NCBI GenBank assembly: GCA_934215455.1
Contig: CAKPZX010000036.1
Coordinates: 1-17,509, forward strand
Direction of reading: 5' to 3'
DNA: 17,509 nt
Source: an uncultured Streptococcus sp.
GTDB taxonomy: Bacteria; Bacillota; Bacilli; Lactobacillales; Streptococcaceae
Part shown: positions 1-8,170 of the stretch, piece by piece
Layout: every line of letters begins with the position of its first letter
Numbering within the stretch: the stretch's first letter is position 1
Notes under the pieces: model-generated
Told to the model about the DNA's origin: nothing
The model's input: the letters and a program-made list of their open reading frames with translations, nothing else
Databases searched by the model: none
Program-made: the position numbers and the translations under genes

Positions 1-1539
1 GGTCAAAGTCAAATTGCATTTCGTGAATGGAATCAAAAATGGGTAGATTTATCCTTAAATTCATTTGCTGATATTGAAAACAATCTGTTTGAAGCGGAAG
101 GCTATAATAATTCTTTCCGTTTCATGAAGGCTAAACAAGCCATTGACAATATCGAAAGTCAGATCCAATTGATCGACGAAGATATCAAGGCGATTCGCAA
201 AGCCCTTTCTGATCTGGAAGAGCAGGAACAAAAGAATAGCGGACGTGTGGTTCATGCCTTGGATATGTTTGAAGAACTTCAAAAAGAAGTCACTTCAGAC
301 CCAGATCGTTATGGCAGTGCGCTTCCTGAAATTGAAAAACAAATTGGAAATATTCAATCTGAGTTTTCACAATTTGTAACCTTGAATTCTTCAGGTGACC
401 CTGTTGAAGCGGCTGAAATCCTTGATACAGCTGAAAATCATATTGTAGCCTTAAAACAAATTGTTGAGCGTGTGCCAGAAATTGTCACTGCTCTTCAAGC
501 AAAACTTCCAGATCAATTAGAGGATTTGGAAAGTGGCTACCGCAAGCTTTTGGAATCTGGATACCACTTCACTGAAACAGATATTGAATCTCGTTTCCAA
601 CAGTTGCATGCTTCCTTGAAGAACAATATGGCAAATGTATCTGCCCTTGAATTGGACAATGCCATTTACGAAAATGAACAAATTCAAGAAGAAATCGATG
701 CCTTGTATCACATCTTTACTCGTGAAATTGAATCACAAAAAGTTGTGAAGAAGTTAGTGAAACAACTACCTGGCTATTTGAAACATGCTAAAGATAACAA
801 TAGCAAGCTTGCGGCAGAAGTGGAACGTCTCGGTAAAACATTCGTCTTGAATGAAAGCTTCAGCCAACAGTTAAAAGAGTTGGAAGCTGAGCTATCTTCA
901 CAAGAAAATGTGGTAGAAGATGCCTTGAAAGATTCATCTGAAACACAAAAGGCCTATTCTATCGTAGAAGAAGAGTTAGAAGCTATTGAAGCTCGCTTGA
1001 AAGAAATCGAAGATGAGCAAATTGGCTTAAGTGATTCCCTTTCAAAAATTGAAAAAGACGATGCCAATGCTCGCCAAAAAGTCAACATCTATGCCAATCG
1101 TTTGCATGCCATTAAACGCTATATGGACAAACGGAACTTGCCAGGAATTCCTCAAGAATTCTTAGAAATTTTCTTCACTGCAAGTAACAATACAGAAGCT
1201 TTGATGGATGAGTTGGAAGGGGATAAAATCAACATCGAATCAACCAATCGTTTGTTGGAAATCTTGACCAATGATATGAATGAATTGGAAGAAGCGGCGT
1301 ATCGAATTGTTCAAAATGCGACATTGACAGAACAATTGTTGCAATACTCGAACCGTTACCGTTCATTTGATGATCATGTACAGGCAGCCTTTGATGAGTC
1401 CCTTTATATTTTCGAAAGAGAATATGACTATGCGGCTTCCTTCAAAGTCATCTCAGATGCTTTGGAAATGGTAGAAGCTGGCGTAACTGATCGCTTTGTT
1501 ACATCATATGAAAAAACGCGGGAGCAAATTCGCTTCTAA
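1..1539 (+). CDS. ezrA: EzrA septation ring regulator (3' part, N-terminus outside window)
   Basis: The frame is open from base 1 and gives 512 residues of C-terminal EzrA; the family is usually about 570-575 residues, so roughly the first 60, including the N-terminal membrane anchor, lie upstream. EzrA is a membrane-anchored protein of Gram-positive cocci and bacilli that binds FtsZ and shapes Z-ring dynamics and septal cell-wall synthesis. What is visible is almost entirely heptad-rich, Glu/Lys/Gln-rich helix, as expected for its spectrin-like coiled-coil repeats. Near the C-terminus the stretch QYSNRYRS (about bases 1342-1365) matches the conserved 'QNR' patch of the family. An internal ATG at base 124 is not the true start, because conserved sequence continues upstream of it in frame. 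A terminator follows 10 bases after the stop. Identification rests on pattern recognition of length, coiled coil and QNR patch. Confidence 0.95.
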   Translation, partial: GQSQIAFREWNQKWVDLSLNSFADIENNLFEAEGYNNSFRFMKAKQAIDNIESQIQLIDEDIKAIRKALSDLEEQEQKNSGRVVHALDMFEELQKEVTSDPDRYGSALPEIEKQIGNIQSEFSQFVTLNSSGDPVEAAEILDTAENHIVALKQIVERVPEIVTALQAKLPDQLEDLESGYRKLLESGYHFTETDIESRFQQLHASLKNNMANVSALELDNAIYENEQIQEEIDALYHIFTREIESQKVVKKLVKQLPGYLKHAKDNNSKLAAEVERLGKTFVLNESFSQQLKELEAELSSQENVVEDALKDSSETQKAYSIVEEELEAIEARLKEIEDEQIGLSDSLSKIEKDDANARQKVNIYANRLHAIKRYMDKRNLPGIPQEFLEIFFTASNNTEALMDELEGDKINIESTNRLLEILTNDMNELEEAAYRIVQNATLTEQLLQYSNRYRSFDDHVQAAFDESLYIFEREYDYAASFKVISDALEMVEAGVTDRFVTSYEKTREQIRF

Positions 1540-1548
1540 TACCAGAAA

Positions 1549-1575
1549 AACGACCTTTTAGGAGGTTGTTTTTTT
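1549..1575 (+). terminator. Rho-independent terminator of ezrA
   Basis: An 8-bp stem, AACGACCT with AGGTTGTT (one G-T pair), encloses a 6-base loop and runs into a T tract. It lies just after the ezrA stop codon and before the serB promoter, separating the two transcription units. Confidence 0.85.
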
Positions 1576-1597
1576 ATCTTCAAATCATCATTGAAAC

Positions 1598-1626
1598 TTG
1601 AAATTTAAACCCTATTTTTGTATAGT
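1598..1626 (+). promoter_or_regulatory. Promoter of the serB-glycerate kinase operon
   Basis: The -35 box TTGAAA (1598-1603) and -10 box TATAGT (1621-1626) are 17 bases apart, a good SigA-type promoter. Transcription would start near 1633, giving a leader of about 20 bases that carries the serB ribosome-binding site. Confidence 0.75.
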
Positions 1627-1651
1627 AAGGGAGAAATAAGAAAGGAAAGCG

Positions 1652-2320
1652 ATGAAAAAAGTAACAGGTCTCCTTGTTATGGATGTAGATGGAACCTTGA
1701 TCCGACAGGAAGGGATTGATCTACTAGCTCAACTAGCTGGCGCGGGAGAAAAAGTGGCAGAGATAACAGCACAAGCAATGAATGGAGAGCTGGATTTTGC
1801 AGCATCTTTAAAGGCGCGTGTTGCTTTATTGAAGGGATTAGAGACCTCTATCTTTCCGAAAATTTTGGAGCAGATGGAAGTCACACCGGGAGCTGAAAGC
1901 TTAATCACGGAACTTCATCAAAGAGGTTACAAGGTTGGCCTTGTTTCCGGGGGATTTCATGAAGTCATTGACCCCATCGCGAGGTCTTTAGGAATTGATC
2001 TGGTCCTTGCCAACCGTTTGCAGACTTCTGATGGACGGCTGACAGGGGAAGTACTCGGTGGGATAATCACGCCTGAAAGGAAAAAAGAGGCACTTTTGAC
2101 CTGGGCAAGAGAAAATCATGTCCCACGAAGTCAGACGATTGCTATGGGAGATGGTGCCAATGATCTTCCGATGATTGAAACAGCTGGTGTCGGGATTGCC
2201 TTTATGGCCAAGCCGATCGTAGCCAATCGTGCTCCATATCGTATCGAGACGAGGGATCTAAGTCTTGTTCTTGAAATTTTAGACCAGCATAGAAAGGAAA
2301 CAGCATGCATATCCTACTAG
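1652..2320 (+). CDS. serB: Phosphoserine phosphatase SerB (HAD family)
   Basis: This 222-residue HAD-superfamily phosphatase probably hydrolyses O-phospho-L-serine to L-serine, the last step of serine synthesis from 3-phosphoglycerate in the cytosol. Motif I is DVDGT (D11 nucleophile, D13 acid/base), motif II is the VSGG stretch around S99, the motif III lysine is K144 or K145, and motif IV is GDGAND (D167 and D171, Mg binding). A helical cap lies between motifs I and II, as in SerB. Length fits the short SerB form without an ACT domain. The start has AGGAAAG upstream. Its 3' end overlaps the glycerate kinase gene by 16 bases, so the two are one operon and probably translationally coupled. 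A related HAD phosphatase acting on another small phosphate ester cannot be excluded from motifs alone. Confidence 0.87.
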   Translation: MKKVTGLLVMDVDGTLIRQEGIDLLAQLAGAGEKVAEITAQAMNGELDFAASLKARVALLKGLETSIFPKILEQMEVTPGAESLITELHQRGYKVGLVSGGFHEVIDPIARSLGIDLVLANRLQTSDGRLTGEVLGGIITPERKKEALLTWARENHVPRSQTIAMGDGANDLPMIETAGVGIAFMAKPIVANRAPYRIETRDLSLVLEILDQHRKETACISY

Positions 2321-3420
2321 CACCGGATTCATTTAAAGAATCCTTATCCGCCAAACAAGTAGCAGAAGCCTTAAAAAAAGGATTTCAAGAGGCTCTACCA
2401 GATGCAACTTTTGACCTCCTTCCTATTGGGGATGGTGGCGAAGGCACCATGCAAACTCTAGCTGGAGTTCTGGATGTAACGGAGTACCAAACTCAAGTAA
2501 CCGGACCATTTGGACAGCCTGTTTCAATGTCTTACTACCAAAAAGATGAGATGGCTTTTTTTGAAATGGCCTCACTTGTCGGTTTAGGCTCCATTCCAGC
2601 TGAAAAACGAAATCCTCTTGAACTGGAAACACGAGGAATTGGTGAACTTATTTTGCAATTGGTTGACCAAGGGGTTAAAACGATCTGTGTGGGAATTGGC
2701 GGTTCTGCAACGAATGATGGTGGGATTGGGATGGCAGCTGGATTAGGGGTAACCTTCTATGATGATCAAGGCCATCTGCTTCGTCCTGTTGGGGCTTCGC
2801 TCGGTCGTGTGGCTAGAATAGATACCAGTGCGGTTCCAAACGCTTTACAAGACATCGAGCTCCAAGTCTTAACGGATGTAACCAATCCTCTCTGTGGCAG
2901 TCAAGGAGCGACCTATATCTTTGGTGGGCAAAAGGGATTGAATCCCCTTCTATTTCCAGCTGTTGATCAGGCTATGCAGGATTTTTACCAGCTAGCTGAT
3001 GCACGAATATTGTCCATGGCTGGCGCCGGAGCTGGAGGTGGCATGGCTGCTGGCTTGGTCGCTTTTGCGGGAGGTCAGATTTCCTCAGGAATTGAAAAAA
3101 GCCTCGATTTGATTGACTTTGATCACAAAGTACAAAAAGCTGATCTGGTTGTCGTTGGGGAAGGTAGGATGGATCTCCAATCTCTTGCTGGGAAGGCACC
3201 TGTCGGGGTGGCCAAACGAACGCCAGAGAAGATCCCAGTGATAGCTATTTGTGGTAGCTTAGCGGAGGATTTACCTGCTTTTCCTAGTCATCACATTGAT
3301 GCTGCTTTCTCTATCGTACCTGGTCCTTGTAAGGTGCCAGATGCACTCGCTCATGCTGAACAAAATCTGATTTCCTGCGCTCGAAATATAGGGAACCTTT
3401 TGAAAATGAAAGCAAACTAA
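2305..3420 (+). CDS. Glycerate kinase, type I (GlxK/GarK family)
   Basis: This 371-residue protein matches the type I glycerate kinase family (PF02595 type), which phosphorylates D-glycerate with ATP, generally at the 2-position, to give 2-phosphoglycerate, the enolase substrate. Family signatures are APDSFKESLSA at residues 6-16, the acidic-glycine motif GDGGEGT at 42-48, GIGGSATNDGG at 130-140, the glycine-rich AGAGAGGGMAAG at 239-250, and GEGRMDLQS..GKAP at 285-299. Length is usual for the family and all blocks are intact. The start has AAGGAA seven bases upstream, lying inside serB, and the two frames overlap by 16 bases. The pairing with serB and the nearness of eno suggest a role at the glycerate/serine/phosphoglycerate junction. 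That metabolic link is inference; the enzyme family is secure. Confidence 0.93.
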   Translation: MHILLAPDSFKESLSAKQVAEALKKGFQEALPDATFDLLPIGDGGEGTMQTLAGVLDVTEYQTQVTGPFGQPVSMSYYQKDEMAFFEMASLVGLGSIPAEKRNPLELETRGIGELILQLVDQGVKTICVGIGGSATNDGGIGMAAGLGVTFYDDQGHLLRPVGASLGRVARIDTSAVPNALQDIELQVLTDVTNPLCGSQGATYIFGGQKGLNPLLFPAVDQAMQDFYQLADARILSMAGAGAGGGMAAGLVAFAGGQISSGIEKSLDLIDFDHKVQKADLVVVGEGRMDLQSLAGKAPVGVAKRTPEKIPVIAICGSLAEDLPAFPSHHIDAAFSIVPGPCKVPDALAHAEQNLISCARNIGNLLKMKAN

Positions 3421-3462
3421 AAAACCAATGGAAAGGAGATGTTCCCTTCCATTGGTTTTTTC
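3417..3462. terminator. Bidirectional terminator between glycerate kinase and the YueI-family gene
   Basis: A 13-bp perfect inverted repeat (AAAACCAATGGAA at 3421-3433 with TTCCATTGGTTTT at 3447-3459) is flanked by an A tract on the left and a T tract on the right. It can therefore terminate the glycerate kinase transcript on + and the YueI-family transcript on -. Confidence 0.9.
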
Positions 3463-3463
3463 T

Positions 3464-3916
3464 TTAGCTAAAGAGGCGTTTCCAAAATGATTTTTTTTCA
3501 GGCGCTGTGCTTTCTTCTTTCTTTTCAAACAAATTTGGATACTGGAGACTCATATCTGTTGGAGAAATTCCAGATGGGTGGTCAGTATGGATGATGAGAC
3601 CAAAGGGGGAATGGCGACAGTCATCCGAAACGATGCTCGCTACCAAGCCAATGTCCTTGGTTTTTTTCAAATATTGTAGCTGGCTGCTTTCATCTAAAGC
3701 TGGGGAGATCTTGACCAAAATAGGTTGAAAGCGCTCTGAAATATCAGTGAGGATTGTCGAATACTGCTCCAGGTACATCTTGTCCCTTGCCTCCTCCAAG
3801 GTGCATGAAGCAATCACCCGTTCCTCATACGTCTCCAAAAATCGACGCTGCTCATCCGGATTGAATCGAGTAGGACCAGCAGCTTTTTCTAAAATCGTTT
3901 TATTAATATCTGTCAT
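3464..3916 (-). CDS. YueI-family (DUF1694) protein of unknown function
   Basis: This 150-residue soluble protein resembles the YueI/DUF1694 family of Firmicutes, for which I know no established function. Typical features are the N-terminal region around KAAGPTRFNPDEQRRFLETY, a basic-acidic helix with EERV (residues about 31-34), the central VSDDCRHSPFGLIIHTDHP (about 97-115) and a basic C-terminus ending in KSFWKRLFS. There is no signal peptide or membrane segment. It is transcribed alone, divergently from eno and convergently with glycerate kinase. No Shine-Dalgarno sequence precedes the ATG; instead a -10-like TATACT lies only 6 bases upstream, so the mRNA may be leaderless. No good alternative start exists near the N-terminus. 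Family assignment is by recognition and reasonably firm; function is open. Confidence 0.8.
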   Translation of the reverse strand: MTDINKTILEKAAGPTRFNPDEQRRFLETYEERVIASCTLEEARDKMYLEQYSTILTDISERFQPILVKISPALDESSQLQYLKKTKDIGLVASIVSDDCRHSPFGLIIHTDHPSGISPTDMSLQYPNLFEKKEESTAPEKKSFWKRLFS

Positions 3917-3922
3917 AAGCTT

Positions 3923-3931
3923 AGTATAGCA
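3923..3931 (-). promoter_or_regulatory. Extended -10 promoter of the YueI-family gene, abutting its start codon
   Basis: Reading the - strand, TGC-TATACT is an extended -10 element whose last base lies 6 bases before the ATG. A start point 6-7 bases downstream would fall on or next to the A of the ATG. No good -35 box is seen. An upstream promoter with a normal leader remains possible, but no Shine-Dalgarno sequence is present in either case. Confidence 0.5.
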
Positions 3932-3984
3932 TAAAGCACAGCAGAAGAGTAGAAGAATGCTAAAAAATTAAATAAGGAGGGGAA

Positions 3985-4023
3985 ATGGCAGAAAATAAGA
4001 TAGTGGAACCGTTTTCTTGTTAA
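3985..4023 (+). CDS. Candidate 12-residue peptide ORF upstream of eno
   Basis: This is a very short ORF, MAENKIVEPFSC, in the 211-base gap between the YueI-family gene and eno. Its start is preceded by AAGGAGG (3974-3980) at a spacing of 4 bases, the strongest Shine-Dalgarno match in this gap and not otherwise explained. A TGC-TAAAAA stretch just upstream (about 3958-3966) could act as a weak extended -10. The ORF ends before the eno promoter, so it would be on a separate or longer transcript. It has no recognisable family and may be chance. Confidence 0.3.
   Translation: MAENKIVEPFSC
4004..4017 (+). promoter_or_regulatory. Possible catabolite-responsive (cre-like) site upstream of eno
   Basis: The 14-mer TGGAACCGTTTTCT matches 12 of 14 positions of the CcpA consensus TGWAARCGNTWNCW, including the central CG. 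It lies about 45 bases upstream of the eno -35 box. Catabolite control of a glycolytic gene by CcpA is plausible, but a two-mismatch match in AT-rich DNA is weak evidence. Confidence 0.25.
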
Positions 4024-4059
4024 AAACTTCTCAATTTTCGTAGATTTCCTTGTTTTTTC

Positions 4060-4088
4060 TTGAAAAAATAGCCTAATTACGATATGAT
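4060..4088 (+). promoter_or_regulatory. Promoter of eno
   Basis: The -35 box TTGAAA (4060-4065) and -10 box TATGAT (4083-4088) have a 17-base spacer. The predicted start near 4095 gives a leader of about 33 bases with a strong ribosome-binding site, AAGGAGAG, before the eno ATG. Confidence 0.8.
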
Positions 4089-4124
4089 AGAGGAGTAAAA
4101 AATATAACTCAATAAGGAGAGTAA

Positions 4125-5432
<1,308 letters not shown>

Positions 5433-5450
5433 TCTAGTTTACTAGACTAG

Positions 5451-5484
5451 AAAGATCCTTGAGTCTTCTCAAGGATCTTTTTTT
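5451..5484 (+). terminator. Rho-independent terminator of eno
   Basis: A perfect 13-bp stem (AAAGATCCTTGAG with CTCAAGGATCTTT) encloses a 4-base loop, TCTT, and is followed by further Ts. It lies 18 bases after the eno stop codon. Confidence 0.95.
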
Positions 5485-5496
5485 GCTTGGGGTAAA

Positions 5497-5527
5497 CAAA
5501 AATTCCTCAACTATCTAGTTGAGGAAT
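5497..5527 (-). terminator. Rho-independent terminator of the 61-residue hypothetical gene
   Basis: The inverted repeat ATTCCTCAACTA (5502-5513) with TAGTTGAGGAAT (5516-5527) lies just beyond the stop codon of the - strand gene. Read on the - strand it is followed by a T-rich stretch, so it faces the eno terminator back to back. Confidence 0.85.
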
Positions 5528-5534
5528 CGTCTTA

Positions 5535-5720
5535 TTAGAACAAGCCTTTGATTTTGTCCAAGGCACCGCTGACCATTTCATTTCCAGATACAAGCCCTTT
5601 AGCTTGTTCAAGGTAGTCACCGAGGTTGTCTTTGTTGTCATCAACAAATTTCTTGGCAGCGTCGAAATCTTTCTTTTCGATCATTTCTTTCACTTGGTTA
5701 AATAAGTCCAATGGATTCAT
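5535..5720 (-). CDS. Small helical protein, 61 residues, unknown function
   Basis: I do not recognise a named family. The protein begins MNPLDLFNQVKEMIEKKDF and is rich in Lys, Asp and Glu. It looks like a soluble all-helical protein without a signal peptide, membrane segment or cysteine. The second half contains two glycine-punctuated amphipathic stretches (EQAKGLVSGNEMV and GALDKIKGLF). I place the start at base 5720 because AGGAGA lies seven bases upstream there. A longer in-frame ORF reaches 5774, but its 18 extra codons carry no ribosome-binding site and do not look conserved. It has its own promoter-like element (5777-5805) and a dedicated terminator, which support a real expressed gene. 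It lies convergent to eno and 95 bases after the lactonase gene on the same strand, so read-through from that gene may also express it. Confidence 0.8.
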   Translation of the reverse strand: MNPLDLFNQVKEMIEKKDFDAAKKFVDDNKDNLGDYLEQAKGLVSGNEMVSGALDKIKGLF

Positions 5721-5776
5721 GTTAGGGTCTCCTAAAATATAAGTTGTGAAGTCAGGCTCGCGCCTTTTTCTCATCT

Positions 5777-5805
5777 ATTTAATCATTTTTTTAGAGGTTT
5801 GACAA
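5777..5805 (-). promoter_or_regulatory. Promoter of the 61-residue hypothetical gene
   Basis: On the - strand, TTGTCA (5800-5805) and TTAAAT (5777-5782) are 17 bases apart, with a TGA extended -10 motif directly before the -10 box. The leader would be about 50 bases long. No terminator is seen between the lactonase stop (5816) and this promoter. Confidence 0.55.
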
Positions 5806-5815
5806 CTAAAACGAC

Positions 5816-6826
5816 TTAATGAAAAACCGTACAAACGGCCTCTGGAACATAGAAGTCGTCGGATAGAAGGGCCAATTTTCCGCTAGCAGAATCTCGTTTG
5901 AAGACGGTGGCATTAGGTGAATCTTGATGGGCTGCGATCAAATAGTTTTGATCAGGACTAAGCGTGAAATCACGTGGATTGAGCCCTTGAGTTGGAACAA
6001 TTTCAATGAGTTCTAGGCTACCATCAGCCACAACTTTGAAGACAGCGATGGAATTGTGAGCACGGTTAGATGCATAGAGGAATTTTCCATCAGCTGAGAG
6101 CTTGATCGCAGAAGCCCATTTTTGACCATCGTAGTCTGATGGAAGTGTGGAAACAGTTTGGAAGTGTTCGAATTCACCCATACCATCATAAAAGAGGACA
6201 TCGATCGTAGCATTTAATTCATTGATGAGATAGGCAGTCTTATAGTGAGGATGAAAGACCAGGTGACGAGGTCCTGCCCCTGGAGCTGTTTGATACTGAT
6301 TGATCAGGGTTAGGTTTCCTTCCTCACTGATATCATAGACATGCAAACTATCTGTTCCTAGGTCACACGTGATCAAGTACTGATCTGGTGTAAGGTCTGC
6401 ATAGTGGGTATGTGGACTTGCTTGATTGGCATGAGGACCACTTCCCTGGTGGGTGTCTTGATCGACAAAGGACAAACGTCCATCTGCCTCTAGCTGATAT
6501 ACGAGAACTTGGCCTTTGTGATAGTTGGCTCCATAGACCAGTTGACGCTTGTCATCGACAGAGACATAGCAGAGTGGAGCACCCTCTTCAACAACGTGAT
6601 TGAGTGGCTGAAAATCAGCTGTAAAGCTTGCGATTCCTCCTTTACCCTCTTCAGCTCCGACACTGTAGAGGTTGCCCTTTTCAGAAAAAGCGATATAGGT
6701 TGGATTGGGCTCAGCTGCCACTAGTTCAAGTTGGCTCAATGTCCCTGTTTCAGGGTCAAATTGTGCCTTGTAAATTCCTTTGGATTCTTTTTTGGTATAG
6801 GTACCGAAATAAATGGTTTGAGACAT
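5816..6826 (-). CDS. pgl: 6-phosphogluconolactonase-type beta-propeller (lactonase family)
   Basis: This 336-residue protein belongs to the lactonase/cycloisomerase beta-propeller family (PF10282 type). The characterised bacterial member (YkgB/Pgl type) hydrolyses 6-phosphogluconolactone to 6-phosphogluconate in the oxidative pentose phosphate pathway. It opens with the family-typical YFGTYTKKESKGIY (residues 6-19) and shows the repeated blade pattern of small hydrophobic strands with conserved blocks such as GPRHLVFHP and NPRDFTLSPD, both followed by HxD/DxN-type turns. No signal peptide is present, consistent with a cytosolic enzyme; length is usual. The ATG is preceded by GAGGTG. It has its own promoter and may share a transcript with the downstream small gene. 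The fold assignment is firm. The exact substrate is inferred, since propellers of this family are also annotated as muconate cycloisomerase-like. Confidence 0.85.
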   Translation of the reverse strand: MSQTIYFGTYTKKESKGIYKAQFDPETGTLSQLELVAAEPNPTYIAFSEKGNLYSVGAEEGKGGIASFTADFQPLNHVVEEGAPLCYVSVDDKRQLVYGANYHKGQVLVYQLEADGRLSFVDQDTHQGSGPHANQASPHTHYADLTPDQYLITCDLGTDSLHVYDISEEGNLTLINQYQTAPGAGPRHLVFHPHYKTAYLINELNATIDVLFYDGMGEFEHFQTVSTLPSDYDGQKWASAIKLSADGKFLYASNRAHNSIAVFKVVADGSLELIEIVPTQGLNPRDFTLSPDQNYLIAAHQDSPNATVFKRDSASGKLALLSDDFYVPEAVCTVFH

Positions 6827-6854
6827 AGGTCACCTCGTATGATTTGTTAGGTTT

Positions 6855-6883
6855 ATTATATCAAAGGTCCTATTGGAAGGCAA
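6855..6883 (-). promoter_or_regulatory. Promoter of the lactonase gene
   Basis: On the - strand, TTGCCT (6878-6883) and a perfect TATAAT (6855-6860) are separated by 17 bases, with TGA before the -10 box as an extended element. The ribosome-binding site GAGGTG follows before the ATG. Confidence 0.75.
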
Positions 6884-6954
6884 TTGCTAGTTGAAAAGGC
6901 GAGGGCCTTTCTTTCTTATTTTGCTAGTTTTTTCGTAACTTCAAGCTCAAAAAA

Positions 6955-6963
6955 TGCTAAAAT
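6955..6963 (+). promoter_or_regulatory. Extended -10 promoter of the AI-2E protein-TPR operon
   Basis: TGC-TAAAAT is a good extended -10 element 31 bases before the GTG start. No convincing -35 box is present, which is common for extended -10 promoters in streptococci. Confidence 0.5.
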
Positions 6964-6994
6964 AGAAACAGATTGAAATGAAAAGGAGTTCTCT

Positions 6995-8170
6995 GTGGAT
7001 AATAAAGAAAAACAGTTTAGTTTGTCCTGGTTTTTTAGATGGTTTTTAGACAACAAGGCCATTACCGTATTTTTAGTTACCTTGCTGTTGGGTTTGAACC
7101 TTTTGGTTTTGAGTAAAATCACCTTTATTTTTATTCCTATTTTTGAGTTTGCAGGAGCCGTCATGCTGCCTGTCATTATTTCTGGTTTGCTCTATTACCT
7201 GCTTAACCCCATTGTTGACTTTCTTGAAAGAAAAGGACTCAAGCGGATTTTTGCGATTTCCTTAGTCTTTTTCTTGATTGCAGTGCTTTTAATTTGGGGT
7301 CTAGCTGTAGTGATTCCATCCGTCCAACGACAAGTGGTGAGTTTCTTTCATAACCTGCCAACTTATTTGGAAAAGGCTAATGCAACCATCGATGATTTTC
7401 TAGATAATCGCGTCTCCTCAGATATCAAACCCCAATTAGATGAGATCACCAAGGAATTGTCTGCAAACATTACTTCTTGGGCCAGTTCGATCTCTGGGCG
7501 GGCTGTCAATTGGGTCAGCAACTTGATCGGAGTGGCTTCGCAAGTTATTGTTGCCTTGATCATCATGCCTTTTATTGTCTTTTATCTTCTTCGAGATGGA
7601 AAAAATTTAAAGGGCCACATTGTTCGCTTCTTACCGACTAAGATTCGTAAATCGGCGGAACAAGTTCTCTCAGATGTCAACACCCAACTTTCCAACTACG
7701 TTCGAGGGCAAATTACGGTAGCCATTGTCGTCGCTATTATGTTCATCGTCTTCTTTAAGATCATTGGTTTGCGCTATGCGGTGACACTGGGGATCTCTGC
7801 AGGGATCTTGAATTTGATCCCTTACTTGGGTAGTTTCTTAGCCATGTTACCTGCTTTGGTATTGGGCTTAGTAGCAGGACCAGAGATGTTTATTAAGGTC
7901 TTGATTGTATTTGCAGTGGAGCAAACCATTGAAGGACGTTTTGTATCACCGTTGGTTTTGGGAAGCCAGTTAAATATCCACCCGATTACCATTTTATTTG
8001 TGCTCTTGACGTCAGGATCTATGTTTGGAATCTGGGGAGTTTTCCTTGGAATTCCAGTCTATGCATCTGCTAAGGTGGTGATCGGAGCTATCTTTGAATG
8101 GTATAAGGTCGTCAGTGGTTTGTATGAAGAACACAATGAAATAGAAGAGGAAACACACAGTGAGTCATAG
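6995..8170 (+). CDS. AI-2E family (PF01594) polytopic membrane transporter-like protein
   Basis: This 391-residue integral membrane protein belongs to the AI-2E family (TqsA/YdbI/PerM-like). Some members are linked to autoinducer-2 export and others to Na+/H+ exchange or unknown transport; the substrate here cannot be told. Hydrophobic spans appear at about residues 20-40, 46-70, 84-110, 178-199, 239-258, 262-292, 299-310 and 330-366. A soluble segment at about 111-175 follows the third span, as in the family. Family motifs include MPFIVFYLLRDG (191-202), IPYLGS (275-280) and IEGRFVSPLVLGSQLNIHP (312-330). The start is GTG with AAGGAG seven bases upstream; no nearby ATG fits better. The C-terminus is acidic (EEHNEIEEETHSES). 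Its stop overlaps the start of the following TPR gene by 11 bases, so the two are co-translated. Confidence 0.92.
   Translation: MDNKEKQFSLSWFFRWFLDNKAITVFLVTLLLGLNLLVLSKITFIFIPIFEFAGAVMLPVIISGLLYYLLNPIVDFLERKGLKRIFAISLVFFLIAVLLIWGLAVVIPSVQRQVVSFFHNLPTYLEKANATIDDFLDNRVSSDIKPQLDEITKELSANITSWASSISGRAVNWVSNLIGVASQVIVALIIMPFIVFYLLRDGKNLKGHIVRFLPTKIRKSAEQVLSDVNTQLSNYVRGQITVAIVVAIMFIVFFKIIGLRYAVTLGISAGILNLIPYLGSFLAMLPALVLGLVAGPEMFIKVLIVFAVEQTIEGRFVSPLVLGSQLNIHPITILFVLLTSGSMFGIWGVFLGIPVYASAKVVIGAIFEWYKVVSGLYEEHNEIEEETHSES

Noticed and set aside
5721..5774. 18-codon extension of the 61-residue gene
   Set aside because: AGGAGA sits correctly before the ATG at 5720, and the extension has no ribosome-binding site.
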